Shown in pieces: positions 26,203 to 34,873 of a stretch of DNA of 64,000 nt; position 1 is the stretch's first letter; each line of letters opens with the position of its first letter. The notes under the pieces are model-generated. The model saw nothing but the letters and a program-made list of their open reading frames with translations, had not been told where the DNA came from and did no database searches. Source of the DNA: Rubrobacter indicoceani (GTDB taxonomy: Bacteria > Actinomycetota > Rubrobacteria > Rubrobacterales > Rubrobacteraceae); NCBI RefSeq assembly GCF_003568865.1, contig NZ_CP031115.1:2666001-2730000 (forward strand), in the 5' to 3' direction. The position numbers were made by a program, and so were the translations under genes.

Positions 26203-28959
26203 TCATCGCTGCGTACCGGTCGAGTGGTCCCCGCCCTGCATGGTCGCGGAGCCGTCTGGTCCGGCCCCGGAGGACACGTCGCCCTGGTGGGCCTCCGGGG
26301 CAAGGGCGACGGCGGCGGCTCCGATCCCCAGCGCTACGACGGCGATGGTGCCGAGGTAGGCGACCTCGCCGATACGGGTCTTGAGCGGCGGGTGGAGGAT
26401 CTCCTCGGCGCTCTCGGGTCGCTTGAATGAGCGGAGCCGCAGGGCGTTCGTCACCACGCTCACCGAGCTCATCGCCATCGCCGCCGCCGCGAGGACCGGG
26501 CTCAGGAGTACCCCGAAAAACGGGAACAGAACGCCCGCCGCAACCGGGATCAGGGCCACGTTGTACGCAAAGGCCCAGAAGAGGCCCTGCTTTATCTTCC
26601 CGACGGTCCTGCGCGAGAGCGCGATGGCGGTGACGATGTTCCTGAGGTCGCCCCCGATCAGGGTAACGTCCGAGGCGGCCATCGCCACGTCGGTACCCGT
26701 CCCTATAGCCACGCCGAGGTCGGCCTGAGCAAGCGCCGGGGCGTCGTTTATGCCATCCCCGACCATCGCGACGGTCTTTCCCAGCCCCTGCAGCTCCCGG
26801 GCCTTTGCGGCCTTCTCCTCCGGCAGCACCTCGGCTATTACGTGCTCGCGGCTTATGCCGACCTCCCCGGCTATTGCCTCCGCGGTGGCCCGGTTGTCGC
26901 CGGTGAGCATCCAGACTTCGAGGCCAAGCGCCCCGAGCTGCTCGACGGCCTCGCGGGACTCCGGCCTGAGGGTGTCGGCGACGGCTATAAGGCCCGCCTG
27001 CTCCCCGCCCACGGAGACGTACATCGGCGTCGCGCCTCCCCGCGCCAGGCTCTCCGCCTCCTTTTCGAGCCCGCCGGATAAGACATCCATGCTCTCCATG
27101 AGCGCGCGGTTGCCGACCAGGACCTCGCGTCCCTCGACCGTCGCCCGGATGCCCTTGCCCGTCTCGGACTCGAAGGCCTCCGCGTTCGGAAGCTCCGGGC
27201 CCCTTTCCTTTGCGTTGGCCACGATCGCCTCGGCGAGCGGGTGCTCGGAGCCGACCTCGGCGGCCGCGGCGAGGCGCAGGAGCTCCTCCTCGGAGAAGCC
27301 GTTCGCAGCGACTACCCGCGTTACGGCGGGTTTGCCCTGCGTCAACGTCCCGGTCTTGTCGAGGACGATGGCGTCTATCTTGCGCGCCATCTCAAGGGCC
27401 TCGCCGCCCTTGACGAGGATACCGTTCTCGGCGGCCTTGCCCGTCCCGACCATGATGGCCGTCGGCGTGGCGAGGCCGAGGGCGCAGGGGCAGGCGATGA
27501 TGAGGACCGAGATCAGGGCCGTCAGGGCGAAGATCAAAGACGGCCCGAAAACAAACCAGATAATGAACGTGAGCGTCGCAAACACGAGCACCGCCGGCAC
27601 GAAGTACGACGAGATGGTGTCCACCATCCGCTGCATCGGGGCTTTAGAGCCCTGCGCATCCTCGACGAGGCGCACGATCTGACTCAGGGCCGTATCCCCG
27701 CCGACCTTCTCGGCCCGGAAGACAAAGCCCCCGGTCTTGTTGAGGGTGGCTCCTATAACCTCGTCGCCCATCCCCTTCTCGACCGGCAGGCTCTCGCCGG
27801 TCAGCATGCTCTCGTCGAGCGTCGACCTTCCCTCGGTGATGACCCCGTCCACCGGCACCTTCTCGCCGGGCCTCACCCGCACGAGGTCTCCGACCCGCAC
27901 GGATTCGACGGGTATATCCTGCTCCTCGCCGTTCCGGATCACCCTTGCCGTCTTCGCCTGCAAACCCATGAGGGCCTTGATCGCAGCCCCGGTCCTTTTC
28001 TTTGCGCGAGCCTCCAGCCAGCGCCCCAAAAGCACGAGCGCGATCACGAGCGTCGCGACCTCGAAGTACAGGTAGAACGGGAACCCGAACGACGCGCTGA
28101 GTTCCGGCCAGAGCGTGACGAAGGCGCTGTAACCGTAGGCCGCGCTTGTCCCGACGGCCACCAAAGTGCTCATGTTGGTGCCGCCGTGCTTCGCCGCCGC
28201 CCACGCCGTCCTGTAGAAGGTGGACCCGGCCCAGAACTGGACGATGGTCGCCTGGATCAGGAGCAGAGGAGCCATGATCTCCATACCCGGCCCGAACGGC
28301 AGGTACATCTCGATCATCATAACAACCCCGAGCCCGAGCCCGACGGCCCACTTGTTCCTCAGGTCCTTGAGCTCCTGTTCTCTCTGCCGCTCGCGAGGGT
28401 CCGCCCCGCCCCCCCCGACCGGAGCTTCGGAAGAGACCCCGTCCGTCGGGGCCTGAACCTCCCCGACCCCGTAACCGGCCTTCTCGACGGCCGCCCGAAG
28501 CTCCTCGACCCCGGCGCCGGACCCCGGCTCCAGCGACACCTTCGCCCTCTCGGTGGCGAGGTTGACCGTCGCCCCCTCCACCCCCGAGATCTTCATGAGC
28601 GCCTTCTCCACGCGGCGTACACAGGACGCGCACGTCATCCCCTCGACCGGCAAAACCACCTCATCGGAACGTCCCGCGCCCCCCGATACCGGGGCAACGG
28701 GCAACTCGGCTACGCCGTAGCCCGCCTTCTCGATAGCCCTCTTCAACTCGTCGAGCTCCGCAACCGTCGGGTCGTAGGAGACCTTCGCCTTCTCGGTGGC
28801 GAGGTTTACGTTCGCCTCCTCAACCCCTTCGACCTTGCCGAGCACCTTCTCTACCCGCCGGACGCAGGATGCGCACGTCATGCCCGTCACCGGGAGCGCA
28901 ACCTCGACCCTCTCTTGCTCGTTCAGCACCGCAGGTTCCTCTCTGGTCCCGTTCAGCAT
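26203..28959 (-). CDS. copA: CopA Cu(I)-exporting P1B-type ATPase
   Basis: 918 residues from ATG 28959; upstream in-frame starts would place the CsoR box inside the gene. Two N-terminal HMA domains each have GMTCASC (about 26-32 and 107-113). The P-type core has [10 protein letters not shown] (actuator), [15 protein letters not shown] (the Cu-selective CPC), DKTGTLT (phosphorylated Asp), [12 protein letters not shown] (HP motif) and [11 protein letters not shown]. The C-terminus ends in a His/Met-containing tail (MQGGDHSTG). It pumps cytosolic Cu(I) out. First gene of the copA-csoR-copZ-nuo array. Confidence 0.95.
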   Translation of the reverse strand: MLNGTREEPAVLNEQERVEVALPVTGMTCASCVRRVEKVLGKVEGVEEANVNLATEKAKVSYDPTVAELDELKRAIEKAGYGVAELPVAPVSGGAGRSDEVVLPVEGMTCASCVRRVEKALMKISGVEGATVNLATERAKVSLEPGSGAGVEELRAAVEKAGYGVGEVQAPTDGVSSEAPVGGGGADPRERQREQELKDLRNKWAVGLGLGVVMMIEMYLPFGPGMEIMAPLLLIQATIVQFWAGSTFYRTAWAAAKHGGTNMSTLVAVGTSAAYGYSAFVTLWPELSASFGFPFYLYFEVATLVIALVLLGRWLEARAKKRTGAAIKALMGLQAKTARVIRNGEEQDIPVESVRVGDLVRVRPGEKVPVDGVITEGRSTLDESMLTGESLPVEKGMGDEVIGATLNKTGGFVFRAEKVGGDTALSQIVRLVEDAQGSKAPMQRMVDTISSYFVPAVLVFATLTFIIWFVFGPSLIFALTALISVLIIACPCALGLATPTAIMVGTGKAAENGILVKGGEALEMARKIDAIVLDKTGTLTQGKPAVTRVVAANGFSEEELLRLAAAAEVGSEHPLAEAIVANAKERGPELPNAEAFESETGKGIRATVEGREVLVGNRALMESMDVLSGGLEKEAESLARGGATPMYVSVGGEQAGLIAVADTLRPESREAVEQLGALGLEVWMLTGDNRATAEAIAGEVGISREHVIAEVLPEEKAAKARELQGLGKTVAMVGDGINDAPALAQADLGVAIGTGTDVAMAASDVTLIGGDLRNIVTAIALSRRTVGKIKQGLFWAFAYNVALIPVAAGVLFPFFGVLLSPVLAAAAMAMSSVSVVTNALRLRSFKRPESAEEILHPPLKTRIGEVAYLGTIAVVALGIGAAAVALAPEAHQGDVSSGAGPDGSATMQGGDHSTGTQR

Positions 28960-28967
28960 ACTAGTAG

Positions 28968-28986
28968 TATACCCCTGTAGGGTATA
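28968..28986. promoter_or_regulatory. CsoR-type operator upstream of copA
   Basis: Perfect inverted repeat TATACCC (28968-28974) / GGGTATA (28980-28986) around CCTGT A, eight bases from the copA start. It matches the known CsoR operator style (TACCC...GGGTA pseudo-palindromes). CsoR being encoded in the same operon supports the assignment. Any promoter must overlap it. Confidence 0.85.
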
Positions 28987-29089
28987 TTCAAAATATCCCT
29001 GCGTCAAGTTTTCGGATTCTCTTTGGTCGAGGGGTGGTCGGTTTTTCGGGCGGCGGGGAGTTCGGGGCCGCTTTTCTTCTGGACGGACG

Positions 29090-29127
29090 AAAAACGTTCC
29101 GGCGGGGCAGAGTGCCTCACCGGAACG
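29090..29127 (-). terminator. Rho-independent terminator after the DUF305 gene
   Basis: Stem CGTTCCGG (29095-29102) / CCGGAACG (29120-29127), read on the minus strand and followed directly by TTTTTCG. It begins 25 bases past the DUF305 stop and isolates that gene from the CsoR operator. Confidence 0.8.
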
Positions 29128-29151
29128 GGTAGTTTTATCTTTGGGTCGGGG

Positions 29152-29898
29152 TCAGCTGTTCGGGTACCACTCTTCGCGCCACTGCTGCATCTGCTCGATC
29201 TCGCTCTGCTGAGCGGTGACGATCTCCTGCGCGATCCTCTGTATGTCCGGGTTGTCGGAGTTGTCGAGGGCGACCTGAGCCATATCCACGGCGGACTCAT
29301 GGTGCGGGGTCATGTTGTCCAGGAACGCCAGGTCGAACGGCTCGGCTTCGGCCAGTTCTTCGGGGGTCATGGACATGCCCATCATCTCCATCTCCTCGTC
29401 GGACATCTCCATCGGGGTCTCGGAGGTGCCGAACTCTTCTTCCTTGATCTGCTGCAACTCGGCTATCTCGCTCTCCTGAGAGGAGACGATGTTCTGCGCG
29501 AGTTCACGCAGTTCCGGACGTTCGGCGTTATCGAGGGCGACCTCGGCCTCCTCGATGGCGGCCTGATGGTGCGGGACCATGTTGTCTATAAAGAGTTCGT
29601 CCGAGTACTCGCCGTTTTCGTCCATGAGCATCGAACCCATGTCCATCCCCTGCATGCCGCCCATGTCGGACATCTCGGTGGTCTCTTCCATCCCGGTCAT
29701 GCCGGTGGTTTCCTCCATACCCTGCATACCGGTGGTTTCTTCCATACCCTGCATGCCGGACATCTCACCGGAGCCGTTGCCGGAGCCGGTCCCGCTGTCG
29801 GGTTCGCCGCTCGGGGCGCCACCGCCGCCGCAGGCGCTGGCGGTCAGGGCCGTAGCCGCCAGGATCGTCGGCAGCCAGAGCTTCGTTCTATTCTTCAA
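29152..29898 (-). CDS. Tandem DUF305 lipoprotein with methionine-rich repeats
   Basis: 248 residues from TTG 29898 (AGGAGAAGC upstream). A lipoprotein signal ends in TASACGG (Cys23). Residues 48-74 are three copies of GMxGMEETT, followed by more Met/Asp (SDMGGMQGMDMGSM), a pattern of extracellular Cu(I)-binding proteins. Two DUF305 ferritin-like four-helix units follow, each with a His pair: NMVPHHQAAIEEAEVAL and NMTPHHESAVDMAQVAL. Likely a surface copper-binding or buffering protein; position next to copA supports that, though it is separated by its own terminator. Confidence 0.85.
   Translation of the reverse strand: MKNRTKLWLPTILAATALTASACGGGGAPSGEPDSGTGSGNGSGEMSGMQGMEETTGMQGMEETTGMTGMEETTEMSDMGGMQGMDMGSMLMDENGEYSDELFIDNMVPHHQAAIEEAEVALDNAERPELRELAQNIVSSQESEIAELQQIKEEEFGTSETPMEMSDEEMEMMGMSMTPEELAEAEPFDLAFLDNMTPHHESAVDMAQVALDNSDNPDIQRIAQEIVTAQQSEIEQMQQWREEWYPNS
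29677..29757. repeat. Three tandem 27-base repeats in the DUF305 gene
   Basis: Three in-frame 27-base units code for nine residues each (GMQGMEETT, GMQGMEETT, GMTGMEETT). The first two are identical in protein and nearly so in DNA, indicating recent slippage or duplication of the metal-binding segment. Confidence 0.8.
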
Positions 29899-29964
29899 GG
29901 TGCTTCTCCTTTTTCGTTGCTCATCTTCTATTCGCCGGGCGAATTTCCCGCTACGAGGCGGGGA

Positions 29965-30405
29965 TCAGAGCAAAAACACCTGTAGCGCGGGCCGGGTCGG
30001 TCTCCGGGACGGGGTGAGCCCCTTTGGGATGATCTCCCGCCCGCTTCTCAGGCTCGTTAAAAGGTCCAGCCGGATGAACCCCGGGACGCTGGCCAGAAGA
30101 AACAGGGCGCCGAAGGTAAGGGCCGTGATCACGGACGTGTAGGCGAAGCCCGCCTCGCCCCCGTGAGCGAGGTGGGAGGGCGACGCCTCGCCCGTGCCGG
30201 ACACCACCCCGGACCCGGAGGCCTCGTGTTCGCCTGTCTGATGGCTCGCCGTTCCGTCGAGCATGCCGGAAGGCAACGCGACCATCCCCAGAGCGTGCGA
30301 AGACCCGAGGAGGCCGTGACAGAGCAGGAAGAAGACGGCCGTCGTTACCGCAAGGGCGTATCGCCTCGCCCATCTCATCCGGTCGTGAGTAGATATAGCA
30401 TCCAT
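29965..30405 (-). CDS. Small membrane protein with HGxxG motif (DUF6153-like)
   Basis: 146 residues from ATG 30405; 30378 and 30495 are alternative starts and none has a clear ribosome binding site. Helix 1 contains FFLLCHGLLGSSHALGM, then an extracytoplasmic His/Ser/Gly-rich loop (SHQTGEHEASGSG, SHLAHGGEAG), and helix 2 (TALTFGALFLLASVPGF). The same plan is seen at 2445-2831. The His/Met content and position beside DUF305 and copA suggest copper handling; this is inference. Function unknown. Confidence 0.55.
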   Translation of the reverse strand: MDAISTHDRMRWARRYALAVTTAVFFLLCHGLLGSSHALGMVALPSGMLDGTASHQTGEHEASGSGVVSGTGEASPSHLAHGGEAGFAYTSVITALTFGALFLLASVPGFIRLDLLTSLRSGREIIPKGLTPSRRPTRPALQVFLL

Positions 30406-30891
30406 CCTAATGCAAGAGATCATATCAGGCCCGCTCCGAGACCTTGTGAAACCCTCAACGTGGCGATTCCCCGATGGCTTATCAGGCTTCCTCAAGGATG
30501 ATCTTAGCTCCGAGATCTCCGTTCCGGACGCGCTGCTTTGAATCCGGATGACGGCCCGCGTACCGCCGGGGCGAACGTCCCGCCACCGGCAATGACCCTG
30601 CTCGAGGCTTTATATTAAAAAAGCGGTTGAGAAGAAGATCCGGTCAGTGGGTGCGTCGCAGCGAAGACGCAAGGCTCGTTGCGGGCCGAGGGATAGGCCG
30701 TCTACAACCCGGGGCCGGTACGGAAGCTGTCCCGCGCGACGCTCCGCAAACAAGGGGTCTTCATAAAGACCCCGGCCTCCTGAAACCGGTAAACAACGCA
30801 CGAAAAAGAGCTGCGCCGCGAATACCGCACGGCGCAACTCCTTGTTCTGACTTCCTCGCCGGGGATTTACCGGCGGTGCGTGCCGCCTTTG
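30406..30891. other. Intergenic stretch without a supportable gene
   Basis: No convincing coding frame on either strand; the one short minus-strand ORF (30610-30837) covers the terminator of the next gene and has no family resemblance. Visible structure: an A/T-rich TTTATATTAAAAAA at about 30608-30621, a perfect 8-base-pair hairpin GGGGTCTT-CATA-AAGACCCC at 30754-30773, and the terminator at 30799-30840. A small RNA ending at one of the hairpins is possible but unsupported. Confidence 0.5.
30799..30840 (-). terminator. Rho-independent terminator of the phasin-like gene
   Basis: An 11-base-pair stem with one G-T pair (30808-30818 with 30830-30840), followed on the minus strand by CTTTTTCG. 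It lies about 50 bases past the stop of the phasin-like gene. Confidence 0.8.
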
Positions 30892-31611
30892 TTACGAAGC
30901 GGCCTTGATCCTGCGGTCTATCTGCTCGATAAGGGTCTCGCGAGCCTTGCTCTGCTTCTCGTACTCGCGCACCTTTTTGAGCTCGTCAACGGAGAGACCG
31001 TCAAGCTTCTTGGTTACGTCCTCGACGTTCAACTCGTCGTAGTTCTTGGTCTTCAAGGCGCTGTGAACGGCGGTTTCCAGCTCGGCTTCCCGGGTCGCCT
31101 CTGCAGCCTGCTCCAGAGCTTCGCCGGTCTGCCTGGTGGTCTCCTCAGCGAGCCTGAGCCCCTGCCTGGCGGTCTGCTGCACGGCCTCGAAACCCTGCTG
31201 CTCGGCGCGCACGACCGGGGCGAGAAGCTTCCGGTAAGCCCCGACCCATTCCTGTCCGAGCGTCTGCAGGCCCTCCTGCTGCTTGCGGGCACTCCGTACA
31301 AAGACATCAGCCGTCTTGAGGTTCTGCTCCGTCTGAGCGCGCAGGGCCCTGGCGCCGCTGCTCATCCAGTTCTGGACAAAGTTCACGTTGCGCTGCTGAA
31401 GCTCCAGCAACCGGCTGCTGCTCTTGAACCACTCCTGCGCGACCCGGGCGTTCTCCTCCTGCAGCTTGAAGAACCTGGAGCCTTCCTGCGCTAGCTCCGT
31501 GCCACGCCTCTGGGAGGCCGCGAAGTTCTCCGCGAGAGCCTCAAATGATTCACGCTGTACCTCGGCCATCTCACGTGCGGTGCTCGTCATTCTGTCTACG
31601 TTGGTAGCCAT
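30892..31611 (-). CDS. Phasin-like coiled-coil protein
   Basis: 239 residues from ATG 31611, set by GGAGGTAAAAG upstream. Nearly all alpha-helix with long amphipathic repeats rich in Gln, Glu and Ala (e.g. QRRGTELAQEGSRFF, LRAQTEQNLKTADVFVRS), as in polyhydroxyalkanoate granule phasins and related surfactant-like proteins. The last 60 residues form a separate small helical unit (NYDELNVEDVTKKLDGLS, then ELKKVREYEKQSKARETL), the type found at the end of actinobacterial stress or tethering proteins. No PHA genes are in view, so the granule role is open. Confidence 0.6.
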   Translation of the reverse strand: MATNVDRMTSTAREMAEVQRESFEALAENFAASQRRGTELAQEGSRFFKLQEENARVAQEWFKSSSRLLELQQRNVNFVQNWMSSGARALRAQTEQNLKTADVFVRSARKQQEGLQTLGQEWVGAYRKLLAPVVRAEQQGFEAVQQTARQGLRLAEETTRQTGEALEQAAEATREAELETAVHSALKTKNYDELNVEDVTKKLDGLSVDELKKVREYEKQSKARETLIEQIDRRIKAAS

Positions 31612-31917
31612 CTCTTTTACCTCCATGTGGTAGATCGTTTTCACTATGTTCTTGAGACACATATTCCCTGTCTGCACATCTCTAAACAAAACGGGGTAGC
31701 GGTGTTGGTGAAGCACTTCACATCAGGGGTCCGGCTGGGCCGGGGTTCGGTAGCGTTGGCCGCGCTGGCGGTTTGTATCGAGGCGGGCGGGGTCGGTAAC
31801 GACGAGGTCGGGGCTTCGGCGACCACCCCGATAGCGACCTGCCCGATCCGTGCGCCGTGGACGGAGATCACCTCTGCAAGGAAGTGCAGGGAGCCGGGCC
31901 GGCGCTGCGGCCCGGAG
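31612..31917. other. Intergenic stretch, nothing recognised
   Basis: About 300 bases upstream of the phasin-like gene and downstream of the alcohol dehydrogenase gene. It should hold the phasin-like promoter; a CATATTCCCTG.. A/T-richer segment lies near 31660-31690. No gene, RNA or repeat could be supported. Confidence 0.5.
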
Positions 31918-33096
31918 TCAGGGCTTCAAAAGGATCTTCACCGCCCCCTCCTGCTTTTTCTGGAAAATTTCGTAGGCATGGGGGCCGTCTTCGAGGGGGA
32001 GGCGGTGAGTGTCGAAGGTATCCACGCCCAGCGGGTCATCGTCGGTCAGGAGCGGCATGATGTCGTCTATCCAGTGCTTGACGTTCGCCTGGCCCATCCT
32101 GAGCTGTATCTGCTTGTCGAAGAGGGTCAGCATCGGTATCGGGTCGGCCATGCCACCGTAAACACCGATCAGGGAGAGCGTGCCGCCACGTCTGACGGTG
32201 TCTATCGCCGAGTAGAGCGCGGCCAGCCTGTCAACCCCGGCCTTCTGCATGAAGCCTTGAGCGAGCCTCTCGGGGAGCACGCCGGCCATCTGTTGAGCGA
32301 TCTTCGCCCCCGGCGAGCCGTGTGCTTCCATCCCGACCGCGTCTATAACAGAGTCCGGACCTCGCCCGTCGGTCATCTCCCGGATCACCTCCGGCACGTC
32401 GTCGGTCTTCGAGGCGTCCACGACCTCTATCCCGTTCAGCCTCGCACGTTCGAGGCGTTCCGGCACGAGGTCGACGGCGATGACCCGGTAGCCCCTGTAC
32501 CTGGCGATCCGGGAGGCCATGTCTCCGATCGGCCCGAGGCCGAATATCGCGACGCTCCCGCCGTCGGGGATCCCGGCGTACTCGACCGACTGCCAGCTTG
32601 TCGGCAGCACGTCCGATAGGTAAACGAACCGCTCGTCGGGCGGGCCTTCGGGAACTTTGATCGGGGTGTACTGCGCCTGCGGGACGCGCAGAAACTCAGC
32701 CTGTCCCCCGGGAACTTCCCCGTAGAGCTTGCTGAACCCGAACAGGGCCGCGCCCATGCCCTGATCCCGGACCTGGGTAGTCTCACACTGCGTCTGCAGG
32801 CCCTGATCACACATAAAGCAGTGCCCGCAGGAGATCTGAAACGGTATCACCACCCGGTCGCCGGGCTTGACGTGGCTGACCTCCGAGCCAACCTCTTCCA
32901 CGATGCCCATGGGCTCGTGGCCGAGGATGTTCCCCTCCCCCATGAAGGGCGCAAGGGTCTCGTAGAGGTGCAGGTCCGACCCGCAGATGTTCGTGGTCGT
33001 GATGCGCACGATGGCGTCCGTCGGCTCTTGAATTATCGGGTCTGGAACGGTGTCTACCCGTACGTCCCGCTGCCCGTGCCAGGTTAAAGCTCGCAT
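31918..33096 (-). CDS. Zinc-dependent alcohol dehydrogenase (medium-chain family)
   Basis: 392 residues. GroES-like catalytic domain with ICGSDLHLY (catalytic zinc Cys), GHEPMGIVEEVG (His/Glu) and a complete structural zinc lobe SCGHCFMCDQGLQTQC. The Rossmann domain has GLGPIGDMA and an acidic residue after AVD, favouring NAD(H). It most resembles the glutathione-independent formaldehyde dehydrogenase / threonine-dehydrogenase-like branch, because of the long insert (GAKIAQQMAGVLPER) and QANVKHWID. Substrate not determined. Monocistronic by spacing. Confidence 0.85.
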   Translation of the reverse strand: MRALTWHGQRDVRVDTVPDPIIQEPTDAIVRITTTNICGSDLHLYETLAPFMGEGNILGHEPMGIVEEVGSEVSHVKPGDRVVIPFQISCGHCFMCDQGLQTQCETTQVRDQGMGAALFGFSKLYGEVPGGQAEFLRVPQAQYTPIKVPEGPPDERFVYLSDVLPTSWQSVEYAGIPDGGSVAIFGLGPIGDMASRIARYRGYRVIAVDLVPERLERARLNGIEVVDASKTDDVPEVIREMTDGRGPDSVIDAVGMEAHGSPGAKIAQQMAGVLPERLAQGFMQKAGVDRLAALYSAIDTVRRGGTLSLIGVYGGMADPIPMLTLFDKQIQLRMGQANVKHWIDDIMPLLTDDDPLGVDTFDTHRLPLEDGPHAYEIFQKKQEGAVKILLKP

Positions 33097-33277
33097 ATAT
33101 CCGGTCCTTAAGATCGTTTGAGTTTCGTTGGCTGTGAGTTCTTGTAATTACCCTGACTACCTACCGCCAAACAAACGACAACCCGACCATAACCCGTTGA
33201 ACGACTCCGGTATCGGCCCAGAAGAGACTTCAGCAGAACCTCGCCGCAGGGACGAGGTCTCCATTAAAGCAGGCGGT

Positions 33278-34306
33278 TCATCCGGCCTCGCCGCGCGGGG
33301 ATTTAAGCCTGTCGTAGAAGAAGAGACCGATCTCGGCGAGGAGTAACGCCGCAACAAGATACTGACCGTAGGTGACTATCACCCCCTGGAGGCCCGCCGT
33401 CCACGCGGCGGCGGTATCGCTCTGGTAAAGCTGCAGGGTGAAGGCGTAGAACATTCCGAAGGTGAAGTTCCGCGACCACTGAGGCGCGTAGTAGGTGAAC
33501 AGACCATCGCGCAGGCCGTAGCCCCTCACCCGCACAAAGGCCCGGGCCACCTCCACCCCCTCGACAAAGACAAAGAAAGCCAGAGCCCAGATCCAGGTCG
33601 CGGTTGCGAGGCCGTCGGAGAACACGTCGGTCTGCACGAGGGCAAGGCCCGTTATGGACATCGCGCCGTGCAGGATACAGTTCGAGTCGTCCCAGTCATC
33701 GGCCAGCGACCAGTCCGACCGGAAGAGATAGCGGCGGGAGATCAAGACAAGGCCCAGCGCGTAGAACCCGTAACCGCAGACCGTCAGGGCCGCCGAAACC
33801 AGCTCCGGAAGCCCCCCGGGCAGCACCGCATCCCCCGAGACGACAAGAGACTGCGTCGAGACAACGGAGAGCAGCACGACCCCGGTCGCCGGGAAGCCGC
33901 CGGCCGAACGGTCGAACGCAGCCCGGAAAGCCCCCGGCAGAAGACTCAGGTAGAAAATCCAGACAAGTACCGCAACCGCCCACAGCGCAACCGCAGCCGC
34001 CCGCCACTCCGGCAGCACCTCGACCAGCGCCCGGCCGAGAACCGCGCTCCCGGCAACCCAGGTCCCGACCGCAAAGGCGCTCGTCGGTTGCCTGATAATC
34101 CGTCCGAGCCTGCCCTCGAAGGCCGACCTCAGGTACGAGTACGCCAGGTAACCCAGGACTACGAGCAACTCAAGGACAAGAACCCGACCGATAAACTCCG
34201 GCACAGGCAGCGCTCCGAGCGCGGCTATAACAAAGATGCCCCCGGTCATGACGATCGCACCGGACGGGACGGGGGAATCCCCCGTCCCGTCCACAAACCG
34301 CCGCAC
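33278..34306 (-). CDS. SLAC1/TehA-like (TDT family) membrane transporter, start uncertain
   Basis: At least 342 residues and about ten membrane helices, with TDT-like features QPTSAFAVGTWVAGSAVLG, LHGAMSITGLALV and QWSRNFTFGMFYAFTLQL. TDT proteins pass anions such as dicarboxylates, nitrate or tellurite-related ions. The first usual start is GTG 34306, but the frame stays open up to 34420 with a plausible first helix (ALLNNPPVLLLVLWAASGLV) and no ATG, GTG or TTG. A CTG start or an upstream lesion is therefore likely. Downstream of the molybdoenzyme and its 152-residue partner. Confidence 0.6.
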   Translation of the reverse strand: MRRFVDGTGDSPVPSGAIVMTGGIFVIAALGALPVPEFIGRVLVLELLVVLGYLAYSYLRSAFEGRLGRIIRQPTSAFAVGTWVAGSAVLGRALVEVLPEWRAAAVALWAVAVLVWIFYLSLLPGAFRAAFDRSAGGFPATGVVLLSVVSTQSLVVSGDAVLPGGLPELVSAALTVCGYGFYALGLVLISRRYLFRSDWSLADDWDDSNCILHGAMSITGLALVQTDVFSDGLATATWIWALAFFVFVEGVEVARAFVRVRGYGLRDGLFTYYAPQWSRNFTFGMFYAFTLQLYQSDTAAAWTAGLQGVIVTYGQYLVAALLLAEIGLFFYDRLKSPRGEAG

Positions 34307-34412
34307 GAGCCCCGACGCGGCCCACAGAACGAGCAGCAGAACCGGGGGGTTGTTCAGTAGAGCAGAGATCCCGGTTTCCGGTGGGTGGGGGTCTGGTTTA
34401 CGCGCCCGGCGT

Positions 34413-34871
34413 TCAGGAGGCTACGATAAGAGCCTGCGGGGCGGCCTGCTTCATGCGCGTGCGGAGCCATTTGATCTGGGTTGCGGTCTCCCCTTCGCAG
34501 GCGTTTACGATCTCCAGCAGTTCCCGGTCGCGGACCCCCTGAGCGGCCTGTCCGATCATGGTCCACGAGATGTCGCAGGCGTTGGTCATCAGATACAGGT
34601 CCTGAAGGTCGCGCAGGAGGCCGAGCCCCCCCGAGCGGCAATCCGTGAAGAGCTCGTGGTAGAGACGGTCGGGTTCTCCGGTTTCCTCTTTGCCATAGTG
34701 CTCGCAGAACGGCGTAAGCACCTCGACGTGAGCCTCGCACTGCATGGCCAGGGTCATGCTCGTGTGGTAGACATCCGCCTCCGCAGCGTGGCCCTCGGCT
34801 ATCTTGCGAAAACCCCTGGCCAGGTTGGCTTCGGCCTTTCGCAGGTACTCCAGGTAGTTCGACAGGTGCAT
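34413..34871 (-). CDS. Helical partner protein of the molybdoenzyme, unknown family
   Basis: 152 residues, mostly alpha-helical, with scattered His, Glu and Cys (AEADVYHTSMTLAMQCEAHVEVL, PFCEHYGKE) in a ferritin-like spacing. No membrane segment or signal. It starts two bases after the molybdopterin oxidoreductase stop, so it is co-translated with it and may be a chaperone or a metal-binding accessory. I do not recognise a named family. Confidence 0.6.
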   Translation of the reverse strand: MHLSNYLEYLRKAEANLARGFRKIAEGHAAEADVYHTSMTLAMQCEAHVEVLTPFCEHYGKEETGEPDRLYHELFTDCRSGGLGLLRDLQDLYLMTNACDISWTMIGQAAQGVRDRELLEIVNACEGETATQIKWLRTRMKQAAPQALIVAS

Positions 34872-34873
34872 CT

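Noticed and set aside
27241-28980. Long plus-strand open frame opposite copA
   Set aside because: His/Arg-rich noise, no motif; copA is unmistakable on the other strand.
30610-30837. 75-codon minus-strand ORF
   Set aside because: Overlaps two perfect hairpins including a terminator and shows no protein-like pattern.
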